The position numbers were made by a program, and so were the translations under genes. 37,174 nt of DNA from an uncultured Caulobacterales bacterium (GTDB taxonomy: Bacteria > Pseudomonadota > Alphaproteobacteria > Caulobacterales > Maricaulaceae): positions 1 to 37,174 of the forward strand of contig CALDTL010000138.1 of NCBI GenBank assembly GCA_937923965.1, given 5' to 3'. Numbering within the stretch: position 1 is the stretch's first letter; each line of letters starts with the position of its first letter. Shown here piece by piece: positions 17,808 through 27,648 of the stretch. The notes below the pieces were generated by a model. The model was not told where the DNA came from. It was given only the letters and a program-made list of their open reading frames with translations, and did no database searches.

Positions 17808-18548
17808 TTATATCATGGTCATGCCGCCATTTATGTGGAGGGTTTGCCCAGTGACATAAGCGCCTTCATCTGACGCGAGATAAAGCGCGCCTGCTGCAAT
17901 ATCGCTTCCCTCTCCCAATTTGGCCGCAGGGATTCGCGACAGCGTTGCCTCTTTTTGCGCATCTGTGAGGGCGTCCGTCATTGGTGAGCGAATGAAGCCA
18001 GGCGCGATGCAATTGACTGTAATTCCGCGCGAGGCGACTTCTTGCGCAAGGGATTTCGAAAAGCCAATCATGCCAGCTTTTGAGGCCGCATAATTGGTTT
18101 GTCCGGGGTTGCCCGTGACCCCGACTATCGAGGTAATCCCGATTATCCGGCCTGATCTGGCTTTCATCATGGGGCGAAGACACGCTTTTGCTAGGCGGAA
18201 ATAACTCTCCAAATTGATCTTGATTACAGTGTCAAAATCTTCCTGTTTCATTCGCATGAGCAAGCCGTCCTTGGTGATGCCCGCATTGGCAATCAGAATA
18301 TCGACAGGACCGCCCAGCGCCTCAGCCGCTTGCCCGGGAAGCGCGTCAACGGCGTCTCCGTCGGACAGGTTGCACGGCGTCGCCGCAGCACGTTCGCCAA
18401 GCTCTGACACTAAAGTTTCCAGTTTTTCCGCCCGCGTGCCCGACAAAGCGACACTTGCGCCTTGCTTATGTAGCAGCCGTGCAATCTCGCCGCCAAGGCC
18501 CCCCGTCGCGCCCGTCACGAGGGCGCGTTTCCCAGTAAGGTCAAACAT
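17808..18548 (-). CDS. fabG: 3-oxoacyl-ACP reductase
   Basis: SDR family: GATGGLGGEIARLL, YAASKAGMIGFSKSLA, VNCIAPGFI; located in a fab cluster. Confidence 0.95.
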   Translation of the reverse strand: MFDLTGKRALVTGATGGLGGEIARLLHKQGASVALSGTRAEKLETLVSELGERAAATPCNLSDGDAVDALPGQAAEALGGPVDILIANAGITKDGLLMRMKQEDFDTVIKINLESYFRLAKACLRPMMKARSGRIIGITSIVGVTGNPGQTNYAASKAGMIGFSKSLAQEVASRGITVNCIAPGFIRSPMTDALTDAQKEATLSRIPAAKLGEGSDIAAGALYLASDEGAYVTGQTLHINGGMTMI

Positions 18549-18553
18549 ATTGA

Positions 18554-19501
18554 TTATCCTTTTATTTTTTCCGCGAAAGCTTCCAGCGCCTCTGGACTAT
18601 CTAATTGATTTCCGTCAAGGCCTTTGACGATGCGGCGGAGCATAACGGTCAGCACTTTTCCGCATCCCGGCTCTGCAAGTGTATCGATTTGGCCCTCGCC
18701 CGCCATCCACTCAATCGTTTCCCGCCAACGCACGCGACCCGTGACTTGTTTGACCAAGTCGTCCCGCAGGTCATCCGGGTCGCTAACAGGCCGGGCTTGA
18801 ATATTATTGATAACAGGCACGAGCGGCGGCAAAATTGTGGACTCTGTAAGCGCGGCCTGCATCGCATCGGCCGCAGGTGCCATGAGATCGCAATGAAACG
18901 GAGCGGAGACGTTTAGCATCATCGCTTTTTTCACGCCTGCATCCCGCGCGGCTTGAGCCGCGGCTTCGACAGCGGCAAGCTCGCCGGACAAAACAATCTG
19001 GCCCGTGGCGTTGTCATTTGCGATCTGGACAATTCCGACCTGGCTGCCCGCCGCGCAGGCGGCCTCAGCATCCTCGAGACTCGCTCCCAAAAGGGCCGCC
19101 ATCGCGCCGACACCAACAGGCACAGCTGCCTGCATTGCTTCTCCGCGAATGCGCAGCAATTTGGCCGTATCCTTGACGGTAATCGAAGACGCTGCCGCCA
19201 GCGCAGAATATTCACCGAGGCTATGTCCGGCGACAAAGGCGGCATCTGTAACTTTAACGCCAAATTCATCGTCAAGGGCGCGCATGGCCGCCAAGGAACA
19301 GGCCATCAAAGCAGGCTGCGTATTGGATGTCAGCGTTAGCTCATCCTGCTCCCCAGACCACATGAGCTTGGAGAGCTTTTGCTCTAGAGCGGCATCAACT
19401 TCCTCGAAGACAGCGCGGGCGGCGGGGAAGGCTTCGGATAGTGATTTGCCCATCCCCACAAATTGACTGCCCTGCCCCGGAAAAATAAACGCGAAAGCCA
19501 T
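18554..19501 (-). CDS. fabD: Malonyl-CoA:ACP S-malonyltransferase
   Basis: FIFPGQGSQFVGMGKSL, AGHSLGEYSALAAA active site. Confidence 0.96.
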   Translation of the reverse strand: MAFAFIFPGQGSQFVGMGKSLSEAFPAARAVFEEVDAALEQKLSKLMWSGEQDELTLTSNTQPALMACSLAAMRALDDEFGVKVTDAAFVAGHSLGEYSALAAASSITVKDTAKLLRIRGEAMQAAVPVGVGAMAALLGASLEDAEAACAAGSQVGIVQIANDNATGQIVLSGELAAVEAAAQAARDAGVKKAMMLNVSAPFHCDLMAPAADAMQAALTESTILPPLVPVINNIQARPVSDPDDLRDDLVKQVTGRVRWRETIEWMAGEGQIDTLAEPGCGKVLTVMLRRIVKGLDGNQLDSPEALEAFAEKIKG

Positions 19502-19690
19502 AAGAGGTCCTCAAAAAACTTTTGCCTAAGCTAGGGTTTCTTACAATGACGTCAATCCAAATCGGGGATTCATTGACCGCGTTCCATAGAATGCGCGTAA
19601 AATCCCCTTTAAACTGTAGAGCTAAAAACCAAAACCTATTGGAATTAAGAGCCCGTTAACGTTAGTTAACTACCCATCCGCAAGGGATGC

Positions 19691-21325
19691 ATGATTCGAG
19701 GGTTGGCAATGGCGTTGTTTCGCAAGAGCAAGAAAAAATCTGAAAGCACCGGAAAGAACGACGCCAACGCGGTCGATGCTGGCAGTCAAGCTAAATGGGA
19801 TAAATTAGAGCGGCTTATGGCCGATCAAACAGAGCTGCCAAGCACAACGATCGAGAATTTGGACGGCCATGATCTTCGCGGAACAGACTCAAGCCAGTTT
19901 GCGCCAGATTTAAAAATCGACATGCCAGTCGATTCTGAATTTTTAGATGTTACGCCCGACACGCCTGACCTCGAGAGTGAGATAAATTCATCCCCGCAGA
20001 CGGCCGCACCTTTAAGCGCTATGGCGCCCTCTGCCCATTTCGCCGGGCGGTCAAAATCAAACGCTGAAACTCCGCCAAGCGAATCCCTTGAGGATTTTGT
20101 TGCATCGCCCCCAGCGATTACGCGGCCGGACCGCGCAGATATTGGCGCGATGCGATTGGACGTCGCCAGAATTTCAGCGGATATCCAAAGCGGCGAGGAG
20201 CTATATCGTCGGGCGCAGCAACGTATAGAAAACCTAACGGGCTTTGTTGAGCGCGCAGAAATCGATTTTTCAATGCTCAATCGCTTGGAGCCTGAAAACC
20301 GTCGCCTGAAGGCGCGGAACCGGACCATAGAGCGCGAAATCGAGAGCCATCAGCAAAAAATGGCGGTCATGCAGGCTGATTTGGAAGACCGCGAGCATCG
20401 GCTGACCGAAAAGACGCGCATTTATGAATCCACTCTGGGCAAGCTTTCAATCGCGCAAAAATCGCTTCAAGAATATGAGAGAGCTCTCAGCAATACACGT
20501 GAAAGCTCTGATCGAAATGCGCTGAACTCAGAGCGTCTCCAAACCTCTCTGGATGTGGAGCGGCGCGAAAACCAGGTCTTGCGTGATCGTATCACTGAAA
20601 TCGTGAGCGACATGGACACCAAACAGAGTGCCTATGTCGAAGCCAAGAAAATCGCGGATAGCCTAGCCCAAGACTGCGCCGATTATCGCCACCAAGCCGA
20701 AAGCGCCGAAAAAGAAGCTGACGAGTTGCGGAAATCATTAGCCACAGCGCAAACGCAAAATAATGCTATGAAGGCGGAAATGGTCAGCTTGCATGAAGAT
20801 ATCCGCACGTTCAAATCGCAGTCAGAATTTACGATTATCAGCCGCGAAGACGAGATGACGGCTCTTCAATTGCAGGTTGACCACCTTACCAAACAACTCG
20901 ATATTAAAGATGAGATCGTTCGAAACGCGGCGCGGGATGTGCAGGAGCTGCGTAAAATCCGCACGGCACAAGACCTCGAGCGGGAGCGCTTAGAAGCCCA
21001 GATCGAAACACAGGCTTATCAGCTGGATAAGGCGAATTCCGATCTCCTGCAAACCAAGCAAGATGTTACGGATTTCGATCGCCGCTACAGAGATGTCGCA
21101 ACGGCCTTATCCGTGTCTCAAGCGCGCCGCATGTCAAATGAGCCGGCGGAGACACCAGACATCCAACCCTACGGCCAACAAGAACAGGATGTCTTTGCAG
21201 ATATGTCTGAAGACATCCACGCCCCAGTTGACGCAAAAACCGACGAGTTCAACGGCATGAGCGGACAAGAGGTTGAAGATCGTATCATGGACTTCCGCCT
21301 GGGACTTCGCAAAGATCTCACTTAA
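19691..21325 (+). CDS. Long coiled-coil protein, unknown function (possible cytoskeletal/cell-organisation role)
   Basis: 544 aa; acidic low-complexity N-terminal region, then about 330 residues of heptad-rich alpha helix, no other recognisable domain. True start may be ATG at 19709 (MALFRKSKKKSE). Confidence 0.7.
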   Translation: MIRGLAMALFRKSKKKSESTGKNDANAVDAGSQAKWDKLERLMADQTELPSTTIENLDGHDLRGTDSSQFAPDLKIDMPVDSEFLDVTPDTPDLESEINSSPQTAAPLSAMAPSAHFAGRSKSNAETPPSESLEDFVASPPAITRPDRADIGAMRLDVARISADIQSGEELYRRAQQRIENLTGFVERAEIDFSMLNRLEPENRRLKARNRTIEREIESHQQKMAVMQADLEDREHRLTEKTRIYESTLGKLSIAQKSLQEYERALSNTRESSDRNALNSERLQTSLDVERRENQVLRDRITEIVSDMDTKQSAYVEAKKIADSLAQDCADYRHQAESAEKEADELRKSLATAQTQNNAMKAEMVSLHEDIRTFKSQSEFTIISREDEMTALQLQVDHLTKQLDIKDEIVRNAARDVQELRKIRTAQDLERERLEAQIETQAYQLDKANSDLLQTKQDVTDFDRRYRDVATALSVSQARRMSNEPAETPDIQPYGQQEQDVFADMSEDIHAPVDAKTDEFNGMSGQEVEDRIMDFRLGLRKDLT

Positions 21326-21505
21326 GGCGACTATCGCTACATTTTACGGAAGTTTCCGCTTGCGAAATAGCGTTCGGGTCTTTATGCGGCGCACTTCACC
21401 GGATGACGGTGGGGTCCGGGCTATTCCGGGTCACTCCATCCATCAGATGATGGCTCCACCTTCTCGAGCGCATCTGCCGTCATTCATAGTCTGAAGGACT
21501 GTTAA

Positions 21506-21856
21506 ATGTCTCTTTACGAGCATGTCGTGATTTCACGACCGGACATCTCGACGAACCAAGTCGAAGAATTTGTCCAAAATCTAGCCTCTAAGATCGAAAA
21601 TATGGGCGGCACCGTCGAAGGCGCTGAATATTGGGGTCTGCGTAATTTGGCTTACCGCATGAATAAAAACCGCAAGGCGCATTATTCTTTGCTCAAAGTC
21701 AACGCCAATCCCGACGTGATCCACGAGATCGAGCGGACCCACCGCATCAATGAAGATATCCTGCGCTATATGTCGATCCGTGTTGACGAATTTAGCGAAG
21801 ATCCTTCCCCCATCCTTAAAAAGCGCGAAGAGCGCAAACGTAGAGATCGGAACTAA
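21506..21856 (+). CDS. rpsF: 30S ribosomal protein S6
   Basis: MSLYEHVVISRPDISTNQVEEFV...YWGLRNLAYRMNKNRKAHYSLL. Confidence 0.97.
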   Translation: MSLYEHVVISRPDISTNQVEEFVQNLASKIENMGGTVEGAEYWGLRNLAYRMNKNRKAHYSLLKVNANPDVIHEIERTHRINEDILRYMSIRVDEFSEDPSPILKKREERKRRDRN

Positions 21857-21859
21857 ATC

Positions 21860-22123
21860 ATGGCTGGTAAAGACCAAATCAAAATTGAGAACCTACCGTC
21901 TCGCTCCGGCTTTCGTCGTCGTCGCAAGGTGTGTCCATTCTCTGGCGAGAACGGCATCAAGATCGATTATAAAGATCCAAAGATGCTCCAGCGTTATATG
22001 TCTGAGAAAGGCAAGATCGCGCCGGCCCGTATTACTGCGGTGACGCATAAGAAACAGCGTAAGTTGGCTCAGGCCATCAAACGCGCACGCTTCCTGGGCC
22101 TTTTGCCCTATGAAGTTAAATAG
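21860..22123 (+). CDS. rpsR: 30S ribosomal protein S18
   Basis: [63 protein letters not shown]. Confidence 0.97.
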   Translation: MAGKDQIKIENLPSRSGFRRRRKVCPFSGENGIKIDYKDPKMLQRYMSEKGKIAPARITAVTHKKQRKLAQAIKRARFLGLLPYEVK

Positions 22124-22135
22124 AGGAGATAGACC

Positions 22136-22780
22136 ATGGAAGTGATCCTTCTCGAACGTATCGAAAAGCTCGGCAATATGGGCGACGTTGTAAACGTCAA
22201 ACCCGGTTTCGGCCGCAACTTTCTGCTTCCGCAGGAAAAAGCTTTGCGTGCAACTAAAGCAAATCTTGCCCGTTTTGAAGCGGAACGTGAGTATCTTGAA
22301 CAGCGCAACGCCGAGAACCGCGACAAGGCGGCCTCTGAAGGCGAGAAGCTCAACGGCGCGAAAGTCGTCCTTATCCGTAAGGCCGGAGACACAGGCAACC
22401 TATATGGTTCCGTTTCTGCCCGCGACATCGCCGAGCATCTCGAGAAGCAAGGCGTTAAGCGCAACATGATCGTGCTGGAACAACCCATCAAAGCTTTGGG
22501 TCTACACGGCGTCAAAGTGAAGTTGCATCCCGAAGTCATCGTCGACATCGAAGTCAATGTCGCGAGATCTGAGGATGAAGCCGAGCGCCAAGCCAAAGGC
22601 GAAGACGTTATTGCGGCTGCTATGGCAGAAGAAAAAGCCGACACGGAAGAAGCTAATCGTGAACGCGCAGAAAATGCCGTCTCTATGTTCGAAGGCGACG
22701 CGCCGGATGAATTTACGGCGCCCGCATCTGACGACGCACCTGCTGAACCCGAAGCCCCTGCCCCTGCTGAAGAGGTTTAA
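22136..22780 (+). CDS. rplI: 50S ribosomal protein L9 with acidic C-terminal extension
   Basis: [40 protein letters not shown]; extra ~60-residue acidic/Pro-Ala tail. Confidence 0.97.
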   Translation: MEVILLERIEKLGNMGDVVNVKPGFGRNFLLPQEKALRATKANLARFEAEREYLEQRNAENRDKAASEGEKLNGAKVVLIRKAGDTGNLYGSVSARDIAEHLEKQGVKRNMIVLEQPIKALGLHGVKVKLHPEVIVDIEVNVARSEDEAERQAKGEDVIAAAMAEEKADTEEANRERAENAVSMFEGDAPDEFTAPASDDAPAEPEAPAPAEEV

Positions 22781-22825
22781 TCTCGGGCCATCGCTCAGGG
22801 CGTTTTCGCTCAGATAAATCAATCA

Positions 22826-22863
22826 ACCCCGCTTGGAGCCATGTGCATCAAGTGGGGTTTTTT
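22826..22863 (+). terminator. Rho-independent terminator of the rpsF-rpsR-rplI operon
   Basis: ACCCCGCTTG ... CAAGTGGGGT stem (one G-U) followed by TTTTTT. Confidence 0.85.
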
Positions 22864-22872
22864 ATTTGGGGA

Positions 22873-23286
22873 CTAGGACAAATTCCGCAGGAGGACGCGG
22901 GTTCCAGACTCGGACTTGAACGTGTGCCTATCCAGAAACGGGATCGGCATTTGATACTCGTAGAAAACCCGAATATCAGCGAAAGTTCCGCCGTGTTCGT
23001 TCATTTGAGAAACGACCGCACGATAGGTTCCGCCAATTGGTTTTGTCAGTCGTTCCTCAAGCACAGCTTCAATGTCTGCTGTTGAGGGCTGGCTCATCAT
23101 GCGGACATCCCGCCCTGTATGTTCGCTAGCACGTTGCGCCTGATGGGTGCTGAAAAAGAATATTGCGACATGTAGCAGGGCGAAAATAGACAGCAGCACA
23201 AGCGGCATGATCATCGCCGCCTCAACAGCGGTCGCGCCGTCTTTATTGCGCGCAAAGCGACGTAAGATGTTACAACGTCTAAGCAT
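22873..23286 (-). CDS. TadE-like pilus assembly protein
   Basis: FARNKDGATAVEAAMIMPLVLLSIFALLHVAIFFF is a TadE-type N-terminal segment. Preferred start ATG at 23286 (TAATG overlap with upstream gene) rather than track start 23349. Confidence 0.8.
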   Translation of the reverse strand: MLRRCNILRRFARNKDGATAVEAAMIMPLVLLSIFALLHVAIFFFSTHQAQRASEHTGRDVRMMSQPSTADIEAVLEERLTKPIGGTYRAVVSQMNEHGGTFADIRVFYEYQMPIPFLDRHTFKSESGTRVLLRNLS

Positions 23287-24572
23287 TAATTCACCAGCCT
23301 GACGCCTGAGCTGCCCTGGTTGATTGATCGTGTCCCACGCGGCCCACAATCATTATTGGTCAGCGCCGAATTTCCAGAAAACTCAATCTGACTCGCAATA
23401 ATTTGTGTGCAATCACTGTTCAAATCCGCGCCGCCGCGAAAGTCGAGTTTTTGAGTCGGAAAATATAGTGCGCCTTCAAAGCGGGCACCCTGATTGCCAT
23501 TAATTCTGACGACGGCATTGGGGTCACTAGTATTCCTGTCCGCATACATCAATATTCCCGCATAGGGTCCGTCAGGCTGTGCGTAAAGCTCCATATAGCC
23601 GCCATTTGTGTTCTCAAAACGAGCGCCGTTCATGAAAATCATCGTCACGCCATCAGGCGTGCCATACATAGTACCACTATTTCTAAAGAAAAAAGTAGAC
23701 CCTCCATTAATGCCATCAAAGATATAAACACCTTTTTCCAAGAGGTCCAAACGCCCTCTAATAGCAAAATCTTTGGCAGAGCAATATCGGCCTGGACTCA
23801 TTGTTATGGCCCCATTTCTGCCGAATACAGGTTCTATGCAAGGCATGCCCAATGTGTTGGACGGCACATCTATATCAGCGTAAGGATCGGCGATCACAGG
23901 TTGATTATTTTTGGGCGTATTATTACAGGCAGGTAAAACCACTGTAGTCGTGTTAGAGACGGTCCCTGTGGCGGAGATACAATCCGCCGTGATCGTGCCA
24001 GACCCTGCGAGGTTAAACGCTTCATTCGCGTTGGAATTTGCGTGCATGGCACAGGTTTCCATCTCGAGATTGGCAGATCCTGAAATCGACATTGCGGCTG
24101 TGTTTGTTGGATGAAGCGAGAGCGCACAAACGGGCTGTCCGGGTGCCGTGAGAACGGTTGATTCAACAACATGAACAACGTCTTTCTGTCCGGGAAAAAT
24201 GCTTGATAAGTAACGTTCTTGTTTCTGCTCGATCCGAACGATCGCACCTTCGCTGCCAGCGTGAGGCCCAGACGAGATGGGCGTTTCGACCTCAATCTTA
24301 CCGTCAGCTACCGAATAGCCATTCTCGTAGGCGTCACCTTTGCCCGCCAATCTAGCTTTGGCACGGTTATTGGTCGTTTGATATTCCAGCGCAACGGCTA
24401 AGGCGGCCATGTCCGCCGCGCTCTGAATACGAGCGTTGCGCTGTTGAAAATGACCAGCCTCGAACGCAATTGCGCCCAGTCCGACAAGCAGCGGCAAAGT
24501 GATGGCATAAATAACGGCTGTCGCGCCGTCTTCATCGCGCTGCCATTTTTTGAAAAAAGTCTTCATTGACAT
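23286..24572 (-). CDS. TadG-like pilus assembly protein
   Basis: DEDGATAVIYAITLPLLVGLGAIAFEAGHFQQRNARIQSAADMAALAVALEY typical TadG N-terminus; 428 aa with a Gly/Asn-rich C-terminal region. Confidence 0.82.
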   Translation of the reverse strand: MSMKTFFKKWQRDEDGATAVIYAITLPLLVGLGAIAFEAGHFQQRNARIQSAADMAALAVALEYQTTNNRAKARLAGKGDAYENGYSVADGKIEVETPISSGPHAGSEGAIVRIEQKQERYLSSIFPGQKDVVHVVESTVLTAPGQPVCALSLHPTNTAAMSISGSANLEMETCAMHANSNANEAFNLAGSGTITADCISATGTVSNTTTVVLPACNNTPKNNQPVIADPYADIDVPSNTLGMPCIEPVFGRNGAITMSPGRYCSAKDFAIRGRLDLLEKGVYIFDGINGGSTFFFRNSGTMYGTPDGVTMIFMNGARFENTNGGYMELYAQPDGPYAGILMYADRNTSDPNAVVRINGNQGARFEGALYFPTQKLDFRGGADLNSDCTQIIASQIEFSGNSALTNNDCGPRGTRSINQGSSGVRLVN

Positions 24573-24586
24573 AAACCCACCTCTTC

Positions 24587-25258
24587 CTAGCGCAAGCGCG
24601 TGACAAGTTTTTCGCGAATTGGATCATTGCCGCCCTTGAGTGATTTCGCGTCATAATCGATGATAATTTCCGCAATAACGCGGGACTTATTACCATTTTT
24701 GCAATTAGTAGGACAAACCTCGTTACCTTCCGAGACGGCTATCGCCTCACGTTCATAGAAATGGTCTCGTCCGGTCATCTCGTCTTCAGCATCGGCCGTT
24801 TTCAGCTCTCCGGGATTCATGGCCGGACAGGCACAATAGGCCTGAATATCGATTTTGCTGAGATCCAGAGGAAGACCTGACGCGTCCTTGATGACAAGCT
24901 TTGCCGTCGAAATCCATCTTCCGGGTTCTACTTCGCCGTCTTGATTTTCGGTTGGCTTCAGCCCGCTCATATCGCCAGCCGCAATCTGGTCATGAAGATA
25001 ACTCGCGCCAGAATAGGCAGCAGTGTAAACTTTTTGATGATTATAGACGGAGAATCCCAAGGTGCCAGCCGTGAGCAATCCAAAAAGAACAAAGGGTGTG
25101 AGAATGGCTGTTTCCACAGCGATAGCGCCCGATTTGTCATTGACAAATTGGGTTATCCGCGCCCTGCTTTTGCGCAAATTAAAGCGCTGTGAACAGCGAG
25201 ACGAGACCTCTGTTAAGCGTGACCTTTTCCGATCAATAGTTTCCTTAAAAGCATTCAT
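24587..25258 (-). CDS. TadE-like pilus assembly protein
   Basis: FVNDKSGAIAVETAILTPFVLFGLLTAGTLGFSVYNHQKVYTAA N-terminal TadE-like segment. Confidence 0.8.
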   Translation of the reverse strand: MNAFKETIDRKRSRLTEVSSRCSQRFNLRKSRARITQFVNDKSGAIAVETAILTPFVLFGLLTAGTLGFSVYNHQKVYTAAYSGASYLHDQIAAGDMSGLKPTENQDGEVEPGRWISTAKLVIKDASGLPLDLSKIDIQAYCACPAMNPGELKTADAEDEMTGRDHFYEREAIAVSEGNEVCPTNCKNGNKSRVIAEIIIDYDAKSLKGGNDPIREKLVTRLR

Positions 25259-25408
25259 TTTTATCCCACGGTTTGTTCATCTGAACCCAAAATTGGGCGT
25301 AATTCACGGTGGACCTATAGCGGCAAGATCCGAATAAATGTGTAAGCTTTATACTTAACACCGCCTTTAGGCCCCGGCGAAAGCGAGGCATCAGCGCGTG
25401 TTCTGGTC

Positions 25409-27406
25409 TCAGAAATATTTAGATGGAAGGACTTCAACTGTCTGAGAGGCCGAACGCGAGAGCTTTATCCATTTAGATATGACCCGGAGAAGATTAGCTT
25501 TCTGCACGGGCTTTGTGATGTAATCATCCATCCCAGATTTTAGGAAAATATCTTTTTCACCCTCCATAGAGTGAGCTGTCAGGCATATGATTGGCGTGCG
25601 CTTCAACGCGTAATCTTCTTCAAGCTTTCTTATAAAATGGGTTGCGGTGATCCCATCCATAACGGGCATTGAAACATCCATAAAAATGAGGTCGAATTTT
25701 TTGACTTTAAAAATCTTAATCGCGTCCTCTCCATTCTGGGCAAATGTAATATTGATTTGGGGGTGCTTTAATAAGCCGGACACGGCTATTCGGTTAAATT
25801 CATCATCCTCAACAACGAGAATATTCAGCCTGACAGTTAAAGGCGCATCGCCCTTACTAACGGTATGTGTCTGAGACATAGGCACCTTGTTTTCAGTTAG
25901 TTTTGCCGCCGCCGGAGTTAGCCGGGCAGAGGTCTTTTTTGCGAGTTTTAACGGAAGACGAAGCGTGAAAGATGCGCCGTCACCAAGGGTTGAGGTCGCT
26001 GTCAAATTGCCCCCCATAACTTCCGCAAGCCCCCGCGAAATCGCGAGGCCTAAGCCGGTCCCCCCATAATTTCGGGTTTTTGAACTTTCCGCCTGGGTAA
26101 ACTTATCAAAAACCTTATCTATTTTATCTTTAGCGATCCCTATACCGGTGTCTTTGATTACAATTTTCATATTAGCGGAATCAGTTTCCATCTCCCCAAA
26201 GACGTCGATTGAGACCGAGCCCTCAGGGGTAAATTTAATTGCATTACTTATGATATTGGAGAGAATTTGTTGCATGTGGCCAAGGTCGGCGATGAAAAAC
26301 TCAGGCACCTCAGGCCCATAATTAAAATCAATCGATAGATTTTTTTTCAGAGCAGATGGACGGTATAAATCCAGACACTCCGTTATTATTTCTTTCAGGT
26401 TACAGAGCACCGGTTTGAGTGTCGTTTTTCCAGCTTCGAGATTTGAGCAGTCGAGAATATCATTGATTATGGCCAACAAATTATTTCCAGATTTAAGAAT
26501 AATATCGGTGCAGTGTTTTTGCTTTTCATCAAGTTCTGTGCGGGTCAGGACATCCACCATTCCCAAGACGCCGTTCATGGGCGTACGAATTTCATGGCTC
26601 ATATTTGCGAGAAATTCAGACTTTGTTTTATTCGCTAACTCTGCGGCGTCTTTGGCTTGTAAAACAGCCTTTTCCGCTGCCTTCAACTCATTCACATCAG
26701 AGGCAGTGATGAGGAGCGCCTTCTCGCCCGTTTTCACATCCGAGCATCGTTTAGCGCTCACATCAAACCATCTGGCATGATGTTTTGTCTTGAGCTTTGT
26801 AATTATGCGGCTGGCTCCGATTTCTTCGCACTCAGACTGCAGTATGCCGAAATCTGTTGAGTCCACGAACAGCTGGTCAAGCGTTGCGCCCGCACTGAGT
26901 AGGGTTTTTTGTGCTGCAGGGTTTTTATAGAGAGGCAATCCATCCAAGCTGAAAAGCGCGATGCTCACGTCAGTATGTAGAAGCGCTTTGGTGCTGCGGA
27001 GTGTCTCTGTGGGTTGTTCTGTTTCACCCAAAACTTCAACCATCATCGCCATGCGGCCGCCCGCCATTTGGAAACCCGAATAGACGACATTTACGGTAAC
27101 CGGAGTATCATTTGGGAACAGAGTCCAAACTTCGCTAAACTCAGCGTCTCTGATAAGAAACTCTGCCTGATATTGCCGCAACCTCTCGGCCACAGTGATC
27201 GACATACCAACAGAGAGATCCCGTGTTTTTAGCGAGGCTTCATCATCAGCCCCCCATAATTTACAACCCGCCTTATTTGCAAAGGCTATCTTGCAGGCAT
27301 CAATGTCATACACCCAGATGGGCGCGCGCAGCCGTCTCGCCAAATGGAAAGAGTCTGCGAGCCGAGCTTCGCTTAGGTTTAGATCTCTCATCTCAAGAGG
27401 TTTCAA
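25409..27406 (-). CDS. Soluble PAS-domain hybrid histidine kinase/response regulator
   Basis: HisKA FLANMSHEIRTPMNGVLGMVDVL; HATPase_c ISNAIKFTPEGSVSIDV, DTGIGIAKDKIDKVFDKFTQ, GTGLGLAISRGL; REC domain FDLIFMDVSMPVMDGITAT. No TM segment seen. Confidence 0.93.
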   Translation of the reverse strand: MKPLEMRDLNLSEARLADSFHLARRLRAPIWVYDIDACKIAFANKAGCKLWGADDEASLKTRDLSVGMSITVAERLRQYQAEFLIRDAEFSEVWTLFPNDTPVTVNVVYSGFQMAGGRMAMMVEVLGETEQPTETLRSTKALLHTDVSIALFSLDGLPLYKNPAAQKTLLSAGATLDQLFVDSTDFGILQSECEEIGASRIITKLKTKHHARWFDVSAKRCSDVKTGEKALLITASDVNELKAAEKAVLQAKDAAELANKTKSEFLANMSHEIRTPMNGVLGMVDVLTRTELDEKQKHCTDIILKSGNNLLAIINDILDCSNLEAGKTTLKPVLCNLKEIITECLDLYRPSALKKNLSIDFNYGPEVPEFFIADLGHMQQILSNIISNAIKFTPEGSVSIDVFGEMETDSANMKIVIKDTGIGIAKDKIDKVFDKFTQAESSKTRNYGGTGLGLAISRGLAEVMGGNLTATSTLGDGASFTLRLPLKLAKKTSARLTPAAAKLTENKVPMSQTHTVSKGDAPLTVRLNILVVEDDEFNRIAVSGLLKHPQINITFAQNGEDAIKIFKVKKFDLIFMDVSMPVMDGITATHFIRKLEEDYALKRTPIICLTAHSMEGEKDIFLKSGMDDYITKPVQKANLLRVISKWIKLSRSASQTVEVLPSKYF

Positions 27407-27648
27407 TGTCTATCGGCCCTTTAGGTTTTAAAAACACTCAGATGTCCATGATGGCCATATAAAGATTAAAAATTACAGTAGTGAATTTTAAAATAAAACT
27501 TATTTAGTGTGTTTTTGAGAACTTTCTTTCTAAACTCCAGCTCGGCAAAAACTCTCGGAACGTTAAGTTTAGCGGCTGGGGTGCCCCCAAGGCTTGACAT
27601 TCAGCCTCCTGCACTTTCTGAGATAGGGATATTTTCCATGGAGGCATC

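Noticed and set aside
25275-25286. GTTCATCTGAAC palindrome upstream of the tad trio
   Set aside because: Only 5-bp arms; expected by chance at this length.
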